From Scatacola_A faecigallinarum (GTDB taxonomy: Bacteria; Pseudomonadota; Alphaproteobacteria; RF32; CAG-239), in NCBI GenBank assembly GCA_018713605.1, contig DVOM01000032.1, forward strand, positions 1-21,319: DNA of 21,319 nucleotides. Direction: 5' to 3'. The position numbers and the translations under genes were made by a program. The notes under the pieces are model-generated. The model worked only from the letters and a program-made list of their open reading frames with translations. It was not told where the DNA came from and did no database searches. Of the stretch, positions 13,751 through 21,319 are shown piece after piece (position 1 is the first letter of the stretch; each line of letters opens with the position of its first letter).

Positions 13751-15196
13751 ATGTTATCCAGGTATAAGTTTTTGGCTATAGGCGCGGCCTTTTTGACATT
13801 GGCTGCCTGCAAGGATGAGGAAAACCGGCAGGGAGCCGCGGCGTCTTCTTCGGCGCCCGTCGTACAGGCCGTTAAGGCCGTTCCGCACGAAATTCCGCTG
13901 AGCTTTGAATATGCGGCTCGCGTCCAGGGTTCGAAAGAAACCGAAGTCCGTGCCCGTGTCGGCGGTATCTTGCTCAAGCGCAACTATGTCGAAGGTTCAA
14001 AAGTCAGGGAAGGCGACGTGCTGTTTCAGATAGACCCTGAACCTTTTGAGGTCGAACTTTTGCAGGCTAAGGCCGAGCTTTCGCAGAACGAGGCTAATCT
14101 CAAAGCAGCCGAAACCCAGTGGGAGCGTATATCCAAACTCTTTAAGGAACGCATTGTCAGCGAAAAGTCGCGCGACGAGGCGCGGGCAAATCTTGACGCC
14201 CTGAAAGCCAGCACCGCTCTGGCCGAAGCCAAGGTCAAATCGGCGCAGCTCAATCTTAATTATACCACGGTGCGCGCGCCTATCAGCGGCATTACCAGCA
14301 TGGAAACCCAGAGTGAAGGCTCCCTGATTGCCGTCAATGCCCCGATGACGACCATAACTCAGCTTGATCCCGCCTATGTTATCTTCTCGGCTTCCGAAAA
14401 CGAAATTTTCAAACTCGGTTCCATGGTCGAGCAGGGGCTGATTGTCAACCCCCGCCATTCCAAAACCGTTTACGCCAAAGTCAGATACGGCAGCGGCGAA
14501 ACTTACGGTTATGACGGCGAAATCAACTTTATCAATCCGAGCATTGACGAAACGACCGGCACGCTGAAACTCCGGGCCGTTTTTCCCAATCCGGAAAGCA
14601 AACTGGTGCCCGGACAGTTTGTCCGCCTGGTTCTTGAAGGCCTTATCCGCAAAGACGCTATTGTCGTTCCTCAGGAGGCGGTTATGCAGGGGCCGAACGG
14701 TTCGGTCGTTTACCGCATCAACTCTCAGGGCATTGTCGAAGCGGTTTCGGTTCAGGTCGGTTTGACTACCCCCGACGGCAGCTGGATTATCGACAAGGGC
14801 TTGAATCCGGGGGATACGGTTATTGTCAACGGTATTATGAAAGTTCGCCCGGGAGCGCCGGCTAAAGCCGAAATAAAGGAGCTTCCGGTTCCCGAAGTTC
14901 CGGTTGAAACCGCGCCCGCGGAAACCAAACCCGTGACGGAAACCGTGCCGTCGGCCATAGATGACGTGCGTTCTTACGTTACCGAAAAGTCTGCGGCGCC
15001 TGAAACCGTCGACGACGGCGTTCTTGCCGTAGAAGAAGCTGAACCGGCCGAAGAAACAAATGTTATTGTTCTTGAAGAAATTCCCGCGGACGAAGATGTC
15101 ACTGAAACGGAAGACGACGGAAACTCGGCCGACGCCGGAGTTTATACCGACAAGGTCCTGACCCGTACGGAATACGATGATTTTATCGCCGGCTAA
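13751..15196 (+). CDS. RND efflux periplasmic adaptor (AcrA/MexA type) with acidic tail
   Basis: The 481-residue adaptor links an inner-membrane RND pump to an outer-membrane channel. It is a lipoprotein: the lipobox LAAC places the lipidated Cys at 20, followed by Lys-Asp, so Lys is at +2 where E. coli AcrA has Asp. The order matches AcrA: first half-barrel, a first lipoyl half (VGGILLKRNYVEGSKVREGDVLFQID), a helical hairpin (about 95-165), a second lipoyl half (LNYTTVRAPISGI), the beta-barrel and the membrane-proximal domain ending near 377. The last 104 residues (378-481) are a Pro/Glu/Asp/Val-rich, probably disordered acidic tail, which AcrA (397 residues) lacks. A GGGGAAG sequence precedes the ATG. 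The pump gene follows 15 bp later. No regulator or TolC-like gene is in the window. Confidence 0.93.
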   Translation: MLSRYKFLAIGAAFLTLAACKDEENRQGAAASSSAPVVQAVKAVPHEIPLSFEYAARVQGSKETEVRARVGGILLKRNYVEGSKVREGDVLFQIDPEPFEVELLQAKAELSQNEANLKAAETQWERISKLFKERIVSEKSRDEARANLDALKASTALAEAKVKSAQLNLNYTTVRAPISGITSMETQSEGSLIAVNAPMTTITQLDPAYVIFSASENEIFKLGSMVEQGLIVNPRHSKTVYAKVRYGSGETYGYDGEINFINPSIDETTGTLKLRAVFPNPESKLVPGQFVRLVLEGLIRKDAIVVPQEAVMQGPNGSVVYRINSQGIVEAVSVQVGLTTPDGSWIIDKGLNPGDTVIVNGIMKVRPGAPAKAEIKELPVPEVPVETAPAETKPVTETVPSAIDDVRSYVTEKSAAPETVDDGVLAVEEAEPAEETNVIVLEEIPADEDVTETEDDGNSADAGVYTDKVLTRTEYDDFIAG

Positions 15197-15211
15197 CAGA
15201 TAGGAGCGGTC

Positions 15212-18200
15212 ATGTTCTCAAAGTTTTTCATTAATCGTCCGATTTTTGCGACGGTCATTTCGCTGGTTATCGTTCTGGCCGGTCTGGTTTCAATGCAGGC
15301 TCTGCCGGTTGAACAGTATCCGGACATCGTTCCGACCGAAATTCAGATTTCGGCGACTTATCCCGGCGCCACGGCCGAGGTTTTGGCTGATACGGTCGCC
15401 GCGCCGATAGAGCAGGAAGTCAACGGCGTCAAGAACATGATTTACATGTACTCAAGCGCCACCTCCAGCGGCTATCTGACCATCGGCGTCGTTTTTGACA
15501 TCGGTACCGATCCCGATCAGGCGACCATCGACGTCAACAACAAGGTTCAGGCCGCCACCGCCAAACTGCCGGCCGAAGTCGTCAAGCAGGGCGTGACCGT
15601 CAAACAGAAGTCAAACTCCATCTTGCAGATTGTTACCATGCGTTCGACCTCCGACCGTTATGATACGGTTTATGTTTCGAACTACGCGCTGCTGAATGTT
15701 CTGGATGAAATCAAACGTATCAGGGGCGTCGGCGACGCTTCGCTGTTTGCTTCGCAGGACTATTCGATGCGCATCTGGCTCAGCCCCGACAAGCTGGCTG
15801 ACTATAATCTGACGCCGCAGGACGTGATAGCCGCCGTACAGGAACAGAACTCCCAGTTTGCCGCCGGCCAGTTCGGCCAGCAGCCGATGGGCGAATATCA
15901 GCCTTATACCTACAGCGTCAACACCAAGGGCCGTCTGGTCGATGCCAAGGAGTTCGGCAATATCATTCTTAAAAGCAACAACGACAGCGGCGCCATGCTT
16001 CGTTTGAAAGACGTGGCCCGTATTGAACTTGGCGCGCAGGATTACAGCGTCGCTTCCAAGTTCAACGGACAGGACAGCATCGCCTTTGCAATATATCTGC
16101 AGCCGGGCGCCAATGCGCTGGAAACGGCGGAACTTGTCAAGTCCAAGATGGAAGAACTTTCCAAACGCTTCCCGGACGGCATTGTCTACGACATTCCGTA
16201 TGATACGACATTGTTCGTCAACGTTTCGATTAACGAGGTGGTTCATACGTTTTTTGAAGCCGTCGTTCTGGTTATTCTGGTCGTTTACCTGTTTTTGCAG
16301 AATTTCCGAGCCACGCTGATTCCGATTCTGGCGGTGCCTGTGTCAATTATCGGTGCTTTTGCCGGCATGTATCTGCTTGGTTTTTCAATCAATCTGCTGA
16401 CTTTGTTCGGCCTCATTCTGGCCATCGGCATAGTCGTTGACGACGCGATTATCGTGCTCGAAAACGTCGAACGTCTGATGAGCGAAGAGGGGCTTTCGCC
16501 GAAAGAAGCGGCGGTTAAGGCCATGCAGGAGGTTTCCGGTCCGGTTGTCGCCGTGGCGTTGGTTTTGTCTTCGGTCTTTCTGCCGATTGCTTTCCTCGGC
16601 GGCATGACCGGCGTGATGTATCAGCAGTTCTCGGTAACGATTGCCGTCTCGGTGCTGATTTCGGCGCTGGTCGCGCTGACGCTGACGCCGTCTCTCTGCG
16701 CCCTGATAATCAAACCGCATAAGGAAGGACATGAATCGGCGCGTTTTTTCCGCTGGTTTAACGTCTTTTTTGAGAAGGTAACCGAATGGTATCTGGCCGG
16801 TGTCAAACTGTTTTTGCATTATCGCAAAATTGCCGTTTTGTGTTTTGCCGGCGTTATTTTGTGCATTCTGGCTCTGTTCAAGGTTGTGCCAGGCGGACTG
16901 GTGCCGATGGAAGACATGGGCAATCTGCTGATGGCTTATGATATGCCGCCGGCTTCGTCGCTGCCGCGGACGGAGAAGTTTACGGATGCCGTTTCTGCCG
17001 AAGTCGCCGAAAATCCGGACGTTGCCGACATTCTGACCATTAACGGCTACAATATTCTGTCTTCTTCGCAGAATACCTATTCGGGCATCAGTTTCATCAC
17101 GCTTACCGACTGGGACAAACGTCAGGGAGCTGCCAATTCGGCCGATACGTTGTCCAAGGTCTTTACGCGTATCGGCATGAGCCGCCCGGAAGGCATCGGC
17201 TATGCGTTCAGCATGCCTCCGATTATGGGGCTGAGCATGACCGGCGGTTTTGAAGGCTATATCCAGAACCGTGCCGGCAAAACCTCCGCCGAACTGATGG
17301 ACAAGGTCAACGAGTTTATCCAGGCTGCAGCGCAAAATCCGGCGCTGCAAAACGTCAAAACTACTTTTTCGGTTTCCACGCCGCAGTACCGCATTGATTT
17401 GGACCGCGAAAAGGCGCGTATACTCAATGTTTCAATTGACGCGATTTATTCGGTTCTGCAATCGACTTTCGGCAGCATGTACGTCAATGACTTCACTTAT
17501 CTGGGGCGCAACTTCCGCGTCACGCTCCAGTCGGAAGACCGTTTCCGCCGCACGCCGGACGACTTGCGTTACGTCTACGTCAAGTCCAATTCCGGCGAGC
17601 TGATTCCGATAAGCACGCTGATAAGCGTTGAGCGCGTGACCGGGCCGGAACTCGTTAACCGTTTCAACATTTTCCCGGCCGCCAAAATCATGGGTGACCC
17701 TGCACCCGGTTACAGCTCCGGTCAGGCGATTGCCGCCATGGAAGAGGTTGCTGACGAAGTTCTGGGCAGCGACTACTCCCTGTCCTGGATTGGTTCGGCT
17801 TATCAGGAAAAACTGGCCGGCGGTGCCAGTACGCAGGCCTTTGCTTTCGGCCTGATAATGATCTTCCTGATTTTGTCGGCGCAGTACGAAAAATGGTCTT
17901 TGCCTTTTGTCGTTCTGCTTTCGGTGCCGTTTGCCGTGCTGGGCGCCTTGCTGGCAGTCTGGCTGCGCGGTATTGAAAACGACCTTTATTTCCAGGTCGG
18001 CCTGGTTACGTTGATTGGTCTGGCGGCCAAAAACGCCATTTTGATTGTCGAATTTGCCGTCATGCAGGTTGAAGCCGGGCTTTCCTATGCCGAAGCGGCG
18101 GTTGAGGCGGCCAAGCTTCGTTTCCGCCCGATTGTCATGACCTCGCTGGCGTTTACTTTCGGTGTTTTGCCGCTGGCGGTTTCTACGGGCGCCGGCGCGG

Positions 18201-18337
18201 CCAGCCGTCATGCCATCGGAACCGGCATGATTGGCGGCATGCTGCTGTCCACCTTTGTAGCCACGCTGTTTGTACCGATGATGTTTGCAATTATCGGCGA
18301 GGCTTTTGACAAGAAGAAAAAAGGACGGAAGAAATGA
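15212..18337 (+). CDS. RND multidrug efflux pump, AcrB/HAE-1 family
   Basis: A 1041-residue inner-membrane transporter that should work as a trimer, exchanging protons for hydrophobic or amphiphilic compounds. The start MFSKFFINRPIFATVI and the length are typical of AcrB/MexB (AcrB 1049). The proton relay is complete: Asp410-Asp411 in GIVVDDAIIVLENVERL and Lys940 in AAKNAILIVEF, the counterparts of AcrB Asp407, Asp408 and Lys940. Large periplasmic loops follow transmembrane helices 1 and 7. The C terminus is short and very basic (DKKKKGRKK). AGGAG lies 6 bases before the ATG, and the gene follows the adaptor by 15 bp. Drug specificity cannot be inferred. The last codons overlap the cutA start. 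Confidence 0.96.
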   Translation: MFSKFFINRPIFATVISLVIVLAGLVSMQALPVEQYPDIVPTEIQISATYPGATAEVLADTVAAPIEQEVNGVKNMIYMYSSATSSGYLTIGVVFDIGTDPDQATIDVNNKVQAATAKLPAEVVKQGVTVKQKSNSILQIVTMRSTSDRYDTVYVSNYALLNVLDEIKRIRGVGDASLFASQDYSMRIWLSPDKLADYNLTPQDVIAAVQEQNSQFAAGQFGQQPMGEYQPYTYSVNTKGRLVDAKEFGNIILKSNNDSGAMLRLKDVARIELGAQDYSVASKFNGQDSIAFAIYLQPGANALETAELVKSKMEELSKRFPDGIVYDIPYDTTLFVNVSINEVVHTFFEAVVLVILVVYLFLQNFRATLIPILAVPVSIIGAFAGMYLLGFSINLLTLFGLILAIGIVVDDAIIVLENVERLMSEEGLSPKEAAVKAMQEVSGPVVAVALVLSSVFLPIAFLGGMTGVMYQQFSVTIAVSVLISALVALTLTPSLCALIIKPHKEGHESARFFRWFNVFFEKVTEWYLAGVKLFLHYRKIAVLCFAGVILCILALFKVVPGGLVPMEDMGNLLMAYDMPPASSLPRTEKFTDAVSAEVAENPDVADILTINGYNILSSSQNTYSGISFITLTDWDKRQGAANSADTLSKVFTRIGMSRPEGIGYAFSMPPIMGLSMTGGFEGYIQNRAGKTSAELMDKVNEFIQAAAQNPALQNVKTTFSVSTPQYRIDLDREKARILNVSIDAIYSVLQSTFGSMYVNDFTYLGRNFRVTLQSEDRFRRTPDDLRYVYVKSNSGELIPISTLISVERVTGPELVNRFNIFPAAKIMGDPAPGYSSGQAIAAMEEVADEVLGSDYSLSWIGSAYQEKLAGGASTQAFAFGLIMIFLILSAQYEKWSLPFVVLLSVPFAVLGALLAVWLRGIENDLYFQVGLVTLIGLAAKNAILIVEFAVMQVEAGLSYAEAAVEAAKLRFRPIVMTSLAFTFGVLPLAVSTGAGAASRHAIGTGMIGGMLLSTFVATLFVPMMFAIIGEAFDKKKKGRKK

Positions 18338-18645
18338 CGCAGGCCGTAATACTTACCATGGTCGCCGACCGTGAGCAGGGGCTGAAAATAGCGCGCAGCC
18401 TGGTGGAAGCCGGTTTGGCGGCCTGTGTAAACGTCATTGGCGGGGCGATGTCTGTCTACCGCTGGCAGGGAAAAATCTGCGAAGAACGGGAGCTTCTGCT
18501 GGTCATTAAAACCGAAGCGGCCAACTTTACGGAAATTAAGGAACGGATATTGAGTCTTCACGACTATGAACTGCCGGAAATTGTCATGTTTCATATTGAC
18601 AAAGGCTATGACGAATATCTGAAGTGGATTTCCGCCAACAGTTGA
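18334..18645 (+). CDS. cutA: Divalent cation tolerance protein CutA
   Basis: CutA is a small, very stable trimeric protein first linked to copper tolerance in E. coli; its molecular role is still unclear. The 103 residues fit the family in length and motifs: GLAACVNVI (27-35), SVYRWQGKICEERELLLVIKT (40-60), LHDYELPEIV (74-83) and the C-terminal YDEYLKWI. The ATG overlaps the stop of the RND pump in an ATGA junction, so translation is probably coupled. GGACGGAAG just upstream, inside the pump gene, could serve as ribosome binding site. The location in an efflux operon hints at a shared metal or envelope-stress context. It is followed at once by a terminator. Confidence 0.95.
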   Translation: MTQAVILTMVADREQGLKIARSLVEAGLAACVNVIGGAMSVYRWQGKICEERELLLVIKTEAANFTEIKERILSLHDYELPEIVMFHIDKGYDEYLKWISANS

Positions 18646-18674
18646 AAAAATCCCTCTTCGGAGGGATTTTTTTT
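18645..18674 (+). terminator. Intrinsic terminator of the RND-cutA operon, UUCG loop
   Basis: A perfect stem, AAAAAATCCCTC (18645-18656) with GAGGGATTTTTT (18661-18672), has a TTCG tetraloop and T tract to 18674. The first base of the stem is the last base of the cutA stop codon. Confidence 0.95.
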
Positions 18675-19090
18675 GCGCATTTTTACCATTTGTTAAACTC
18701 GGATGATATACCTTACAGACAGTATTTTACAATTATAGATTATCTTCTGTCTTAAGCTTTTGTCCGTGTTGTTTTCATCGCTTTATTTGTTCTGATTCCT
18801 TTTTAAACCGATGATTTTCACAACCGCATTATTTCCTGACTTCAAACATTTAGGTTGTCGGATAAATGTTTGCAAAAAAGCCTGATTTCCTGTCACGCTT
18901 TTCTCATTTTGCTCCGTGTTCATTGCTCTGAACCATCCGGAGAAGTCGACACGGCAGCACTTTGGTCATCTGATTTTTTTCGTAATTGCAAGTGCGGAAA
19001 ATTTCGGAAGACTCTCCCCATAAATTCAGTTCCGGCCGGACTGTTATTTATAAAAAATTAGTCGGTAGATTATTTAGTTTATATACTGTC
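18675..19090. other. AT-rich stretch without a convincing gene
   Basis: About 415 bp between two terminators. It is more AT-rich than the flanking genes, and I find no RNA gene and no reading frame with family features. A 68-codon frame beginning at TTG 18855 looks like chance. The only structure of note is an 8-bp inverted repeat, CAAACATT (18843-18850) and AATGTTTG (18865-18872), and a 6-bp one, AGACAG (18717-18722) and CTGTCT (18747-18752). Confidence 0.6.
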
Positions 19091-19130
19091 AAAAAACGCT
19101 TCCCGTTGAAAAAACAAGAAGCGTTTTTTT
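19091..19130. terminator. Bidirectional terminator beyond the Cys-rich protein gene
   Basis: A perfect 12-bp stem, AAAAAACGCTTC (19091-19102) and GAAGCGTTTTTT (19118-19129), with a 15-base loop and a T run on both strands. It lies 27 bp beyond the stop of the minus-strand gene and would also stop any plus-strand transcript coming from the AT-rich stretch. Confidence 0.88.
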
Positions 19131-19156
19131 GTGTCCTGATTCTGCTGTCAGACGGT

Positions 19157-21115
19157 TTAATCTGAGCATTCGGTTCTGTCGCTGCTGTTTAGTGGCAATT
19201 TATAGTCGTCTGATACATAGCATTTGGCTTTGCCGGTGCATTTTACCGAACCGTTCCAGATACTCTCCGGACACCCGTCGTCTTCGCTGCAGCAACGCGG
19301 CAAAACATAAGACGAAACGCCTTCTTTGAACGTAAGCTCGGCACTGTTCTTGCCCTCTGTGGCCAAAATGCGCCCATTGAAATATATGCAGGAGCCATGT
19401 TCGCTGTCGTTTGCATGTGTCCTTTGGATATAAACATGCGTATCCGGGCCGGGATTGCTGAACAGTGAAGCGCAGTAATATCCTGAAGAAGCTTGGGTAT
19501 AAGAAGAAAGATTAAGCGTGATTTTACCGACAGGGTTTCTGTTTATGGTTACATTGGTCAGATTAGGTAAACTGTCTGTAAAATCGAGGTATAAGCCGCC
19601 GTCGTTTCCTTCTTCGTAATAAGAAGATGTAATCGTTCCGCTGATTTTTTCGGCGGAGATTTTTACGGGTTTATCTTCTGTCGTTCCGATAATCGGCACA
19701 GACCCGCTGATGCTGTCAATTCCTTCCATTACGGCGCCGGTATACATGGTAAGACCGCTGATCGGAACTGTTACGCAGTTTGAATCGACGGACAGTTTTG
19801 AGTCGGCAAACATAACGACGTTTTCAAATTCCGGACAGCGTTTGGGCATAAAGAGGGCTGAACTGCCTTTGCTTAATGACAATCCCCTAACATGGCTTAA
19901 ATATGATTTGAGATTGCCGTTAACGATAATGTTCGACGAAAAGCCGTACCCGGAATAAGTATTTGGTGTGTAATATGTTAATGTTACGTCGCCTTCAATG
20001 GTTGTATTTTCAATAATAGCGCTTGGACGGCAGTAATGTTCACAGGCACTGAATTCGTCGGCAAAGTCAACCGGCGACAGAATATCGGAGTTGATGAGCG
20101 GTACCGTATCGTTGACGCTATAACAGTAACATGCCTCATCCATATTTGTAACGCCTGCGGTATAATCGTTTTGTGAAGAACTGCCGCTGACATAACTCGG
20201 ATATTTTGCATAGATCAGATTTTCGCAGGTCCGCGTATTACAGACGTATTTGTGGGTATTTTCGTCATAGCTGTAACCTTCCGGACAGTCTTTCCAGCAG
20301 CCGTAACTGCTTGGATTGGGGTTTGGCGCGGAGCATTTGTAACAGGTTTTGGTGCCGCATTCGTTTTTTGCCGAGGAGGAACCAAACGAACATGAAAGGT
20401 TTTCATAGTATCCGTCAGGACAGTTTTCGTCACAGGGCGGCTCGCAGCTCTGGCATACGCTAAACATTTCGGTTGTACCGCTTTTGCAGCTCTGAGCGCC
20501 GATTTCGCCGCCGCAGTCACAGTGCAGAAATCCGTTGCAGGCGGCATCGTGGCGCTGATATTTCATTGTGCCGCAGCTGTTGCAGACGGCGCCGGCTTCA
20601 TATCCTTCGGCATTGGCTTCTTCCAAAGTATAGTCGTAACCGTCGCACGGATTGCATTTGCATTTTTGATAAGAGCTGTCATAAGGGCAGCTTTGAGAAT
20701 TGTCCGGGATATAACCGTCGTTGCAGCTGTTGACATAACCGGCCTCACGGCAGGCGCGGGGGCGGTCCTCTTTGCAACTCTGATAATAATTGCTGTCTTC
20801 GGGACATTGGTTGTAAAGATAAGAAGGAACCGTACAGACGGTTTGTTCATAGCCGTTTTCCATACATATTTCCTTACCCGGCCGCGCATAATCATCGCCT
20901 TTATCAAAACCGACGTTCGAGTCACAGTCGCCGGCGCCGAGGAAACAGACGGCGGCGGTCTTAAAGGCTTTGTCGGTTTGTTCAAACTGAAAGGCGGGCT
21001 TCGGTTCGGGTGTGTATGTGTGTGTAAGTGCAGGAAAGCCGGAGGCAATGGTTAGCCTTGGGAACATAAGAGCCGTTCCGGAAAGCAAAGAGAACATTAA
21101 AACGGATTTCTTCAT
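19157..21115 (-). CDS. Secreted Cys-rich protein, 652 residues, unknown function
   Basis: I do not recognise this protein as a named family. The frame is open further upstream, but ATG 21115 is preceded by GAGGTGA 6 bases before it and opens a classical Sec signal peptide (MKKSVLMFSLLSGTALMF, cleavage near residues 24-26). The mature protein is therefore exported and has no lipobox or membrane anchor. About 44 cysteines are present, 30 of them between residues 57 and 298. They occur in repeated, loosely alike units such as NQCPEDSNYYQSC, QSCPYDSSYQKCKCNPC, ENCPDGYYENLSC and KDCPEGYSYDENTHKYVC. The second half (about 340-590) is Ser/Thr/Asn-rich with short strands, like a beta-helix or adhesin-like fold. 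A last Cys cluster (PRCCSEDDGC onward) closes it. Many disulfides and an extracellular or surface role are likely. Confidence 0.85.
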   Translation of the reverse strand: MKKSVLMFSLLSGTALMFPRLTIASGFPALTHTYTPEPKPAFQFEQTDKAFKTAAVCFLGAGDCDSNVGFDKGDDYARPGKEICMENGYEQTVCTVPSYLYNQCPEDSNYYQSCKEDRPRACREAGYVNSCNDGYIPDNSQSCPYDSSYQKCKCNPCDGYDYTLEEANAEGYEAGAVCNSCGTMKYQRHDAACNGFLHCDCGGEIGAQSCKSGTTEMFSVCQSCEPPCDENCPDGYYENLSCSFGSSSAKNECGTKTCYKCSAPNPNPSSYGCWKDCPEGYSYDENTHKYVCNTRTCENLIYAKYPSYVSGSSSQNDYTAGVTNMDEACYCYSVNDTVPLINSDILSPVDFADEFSACEHYCRPSAIIENTTIEGDVTLTYYTPNTYSGYGFSSNIIVNGNLKSYLSHVRGLSLSKGSSALFMPKRCPEFENVVMFADSKLSVDSNCVTVPISGLTMYTGAVMEGIDSISGSVPIIGTTEDKPVKISAEKISGTITSSYYEEGNDGGLYLDFTDSLPNLTNVTINRNPVGKITLNLSSYTQASSGYYCASLFSNPGPDTHVYIQRTHANDSEHGSCIYFNGRILATEGKNSAELTFKEGVSSYVLPRCCSEDDGCPESIWNGSVKCTGKAKCYVSDDYKLPLNSSDRTECSD

Positions 21116-21179
21116 AATATCACCTCGCGACAAAGTTAGAACCGAAGCCCGAAAGGGGAGCGAGAGGCAATGGAAAGAA

Positions 21180-21225
21180 TGTCGGATGCGCCGACAAAAG
21201 AACCTGCGGCATAAAAGCGCCGCAG
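21180..21225 (-). promoter_or_regulatory. Structured 5' leader of the Cys-rich protein gene
   Basis: Two hairpins lie in tandem in the predicted leader. CTGCGGC and GCCGCAG (21204-21225, 8-base loop) is followed in the minus direction by TTCTTTT, and TGTCGG and CCGACA (21180-21196, 5-base loop) by TTCTTT. Each resembles a weak terminator or attenuator. I cannot match either to a known riboswitch. Confidence 0.5.
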
Positions 21226-21254
21226 CATCTGACAATCCACACCTATCGAGTATC

Positions 21255-21283
21255 AGGATAAGCTGATTTGGGGAAAGAGTCAA
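21255..21283 (-). promoter_or_regulatory. Candidate promoter of the Cys-rich protein gene
   Basis: On the minus strand, -35 TTGACT (21278-21283) and -10 TATCCT (21255-21260) are separated by exactly 17 bp. Transcription would start near 21248, leaving a leader of about 130 nt before ATG 21115. Confidence 0.55.
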
Positions 21284-21319
21284 CTATTAATGAAAGTACA
21301 AATTTTTCTGTCTACCAAT

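Noticed and set aside
16385..17350. Frame of 321 codons opposite the RND pump gene, rich in Arg, Gln and His, and one at 17432-18211.
   Set aside because: The composition is typical of reverse-complement shadows of membrane-protein genes; no start signals or homology features.
18855..19061. 68-codon frame in the AT-rich stretch.
   Set aside because: It begins with TTG without ribosome binding site, has no family features, and its codon use does not resemble the neighbours.
21116..21283. Extension of the Cys-rich protein by 56 residues to a TTG at 21283.
   Set aside because: The TTG is part of the candidate -35 element, the extra residues would bury the signal peptide, and the internal ATG has a strong ribosome binding site.

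Overview
The window looks like a piece of the chromosome of an alphaproteobacterium, probably a gut-associated one. GyrA carries the acidic insert between its C-terminal repeats that I associate with alphaproteobacterial GyrA. It sits with an alphaproteobacterial-style SSB, UvrA and tripartite RND pump. A Cys-rich secreted protein and an arginine-decarboxylation pair suggest a host or intestinal niche. The taxonomic call is inference from a few proteins. No rRNA, tRNA, CRISPR array or transposase was found.

Left part (1-8,800), mainly genome maintenance. A membrane protein running off the left edge and uvrA are both on the minus strand. Divergent from uvrA is an orphan periplasmic ligand-binding protein of the LivK type, followed by ssb, an unrecognised 192-residue protein and gyrA, all on the plus strand. 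ssb is closed by two hairpins in tandem, and the 192-residue gene and gyrA each by one.

Middle part (8,780-13,550), small accessory genes and acid or arginine metabolism. An unknown 138-residue protein (minus) is divergent from a Nudix hydrolase (plus). Next comes a two-gene plus-strand operon, a YdcF/DUF218-like protein and a 108-residue unknown, which meets a minus-strand operon at a bidirectional terminator. That operon encodes a pyruvoyl-dependent arginine decarboxylase very like chlamydial AaxB and an APC-family antiporter like AaxC. Together they would import arginine, decarboxylate it with uptake of a proton and export agmatine. This is the most interesting system in the window.

Right part (13,750-21,319). 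A lipoprotein RND adaptor with an unusual acidic tail, an AcrB-type RND pump and CutA form a tight plus-strand operon; CutA overlaps the pump by four bases. About 500 bp with no convincing gene follow. The last gene, on the minus strand, encodes a 652-residue secreted protein with about 44 cysteines. It is preceded by a leader of roughly 130 nt with two hairpins and a good sigma70-like promoter.

Several unknown genes here have no visible Shine-Dalgarno sequence, whereas the metabolic and pump genes have strong ones.
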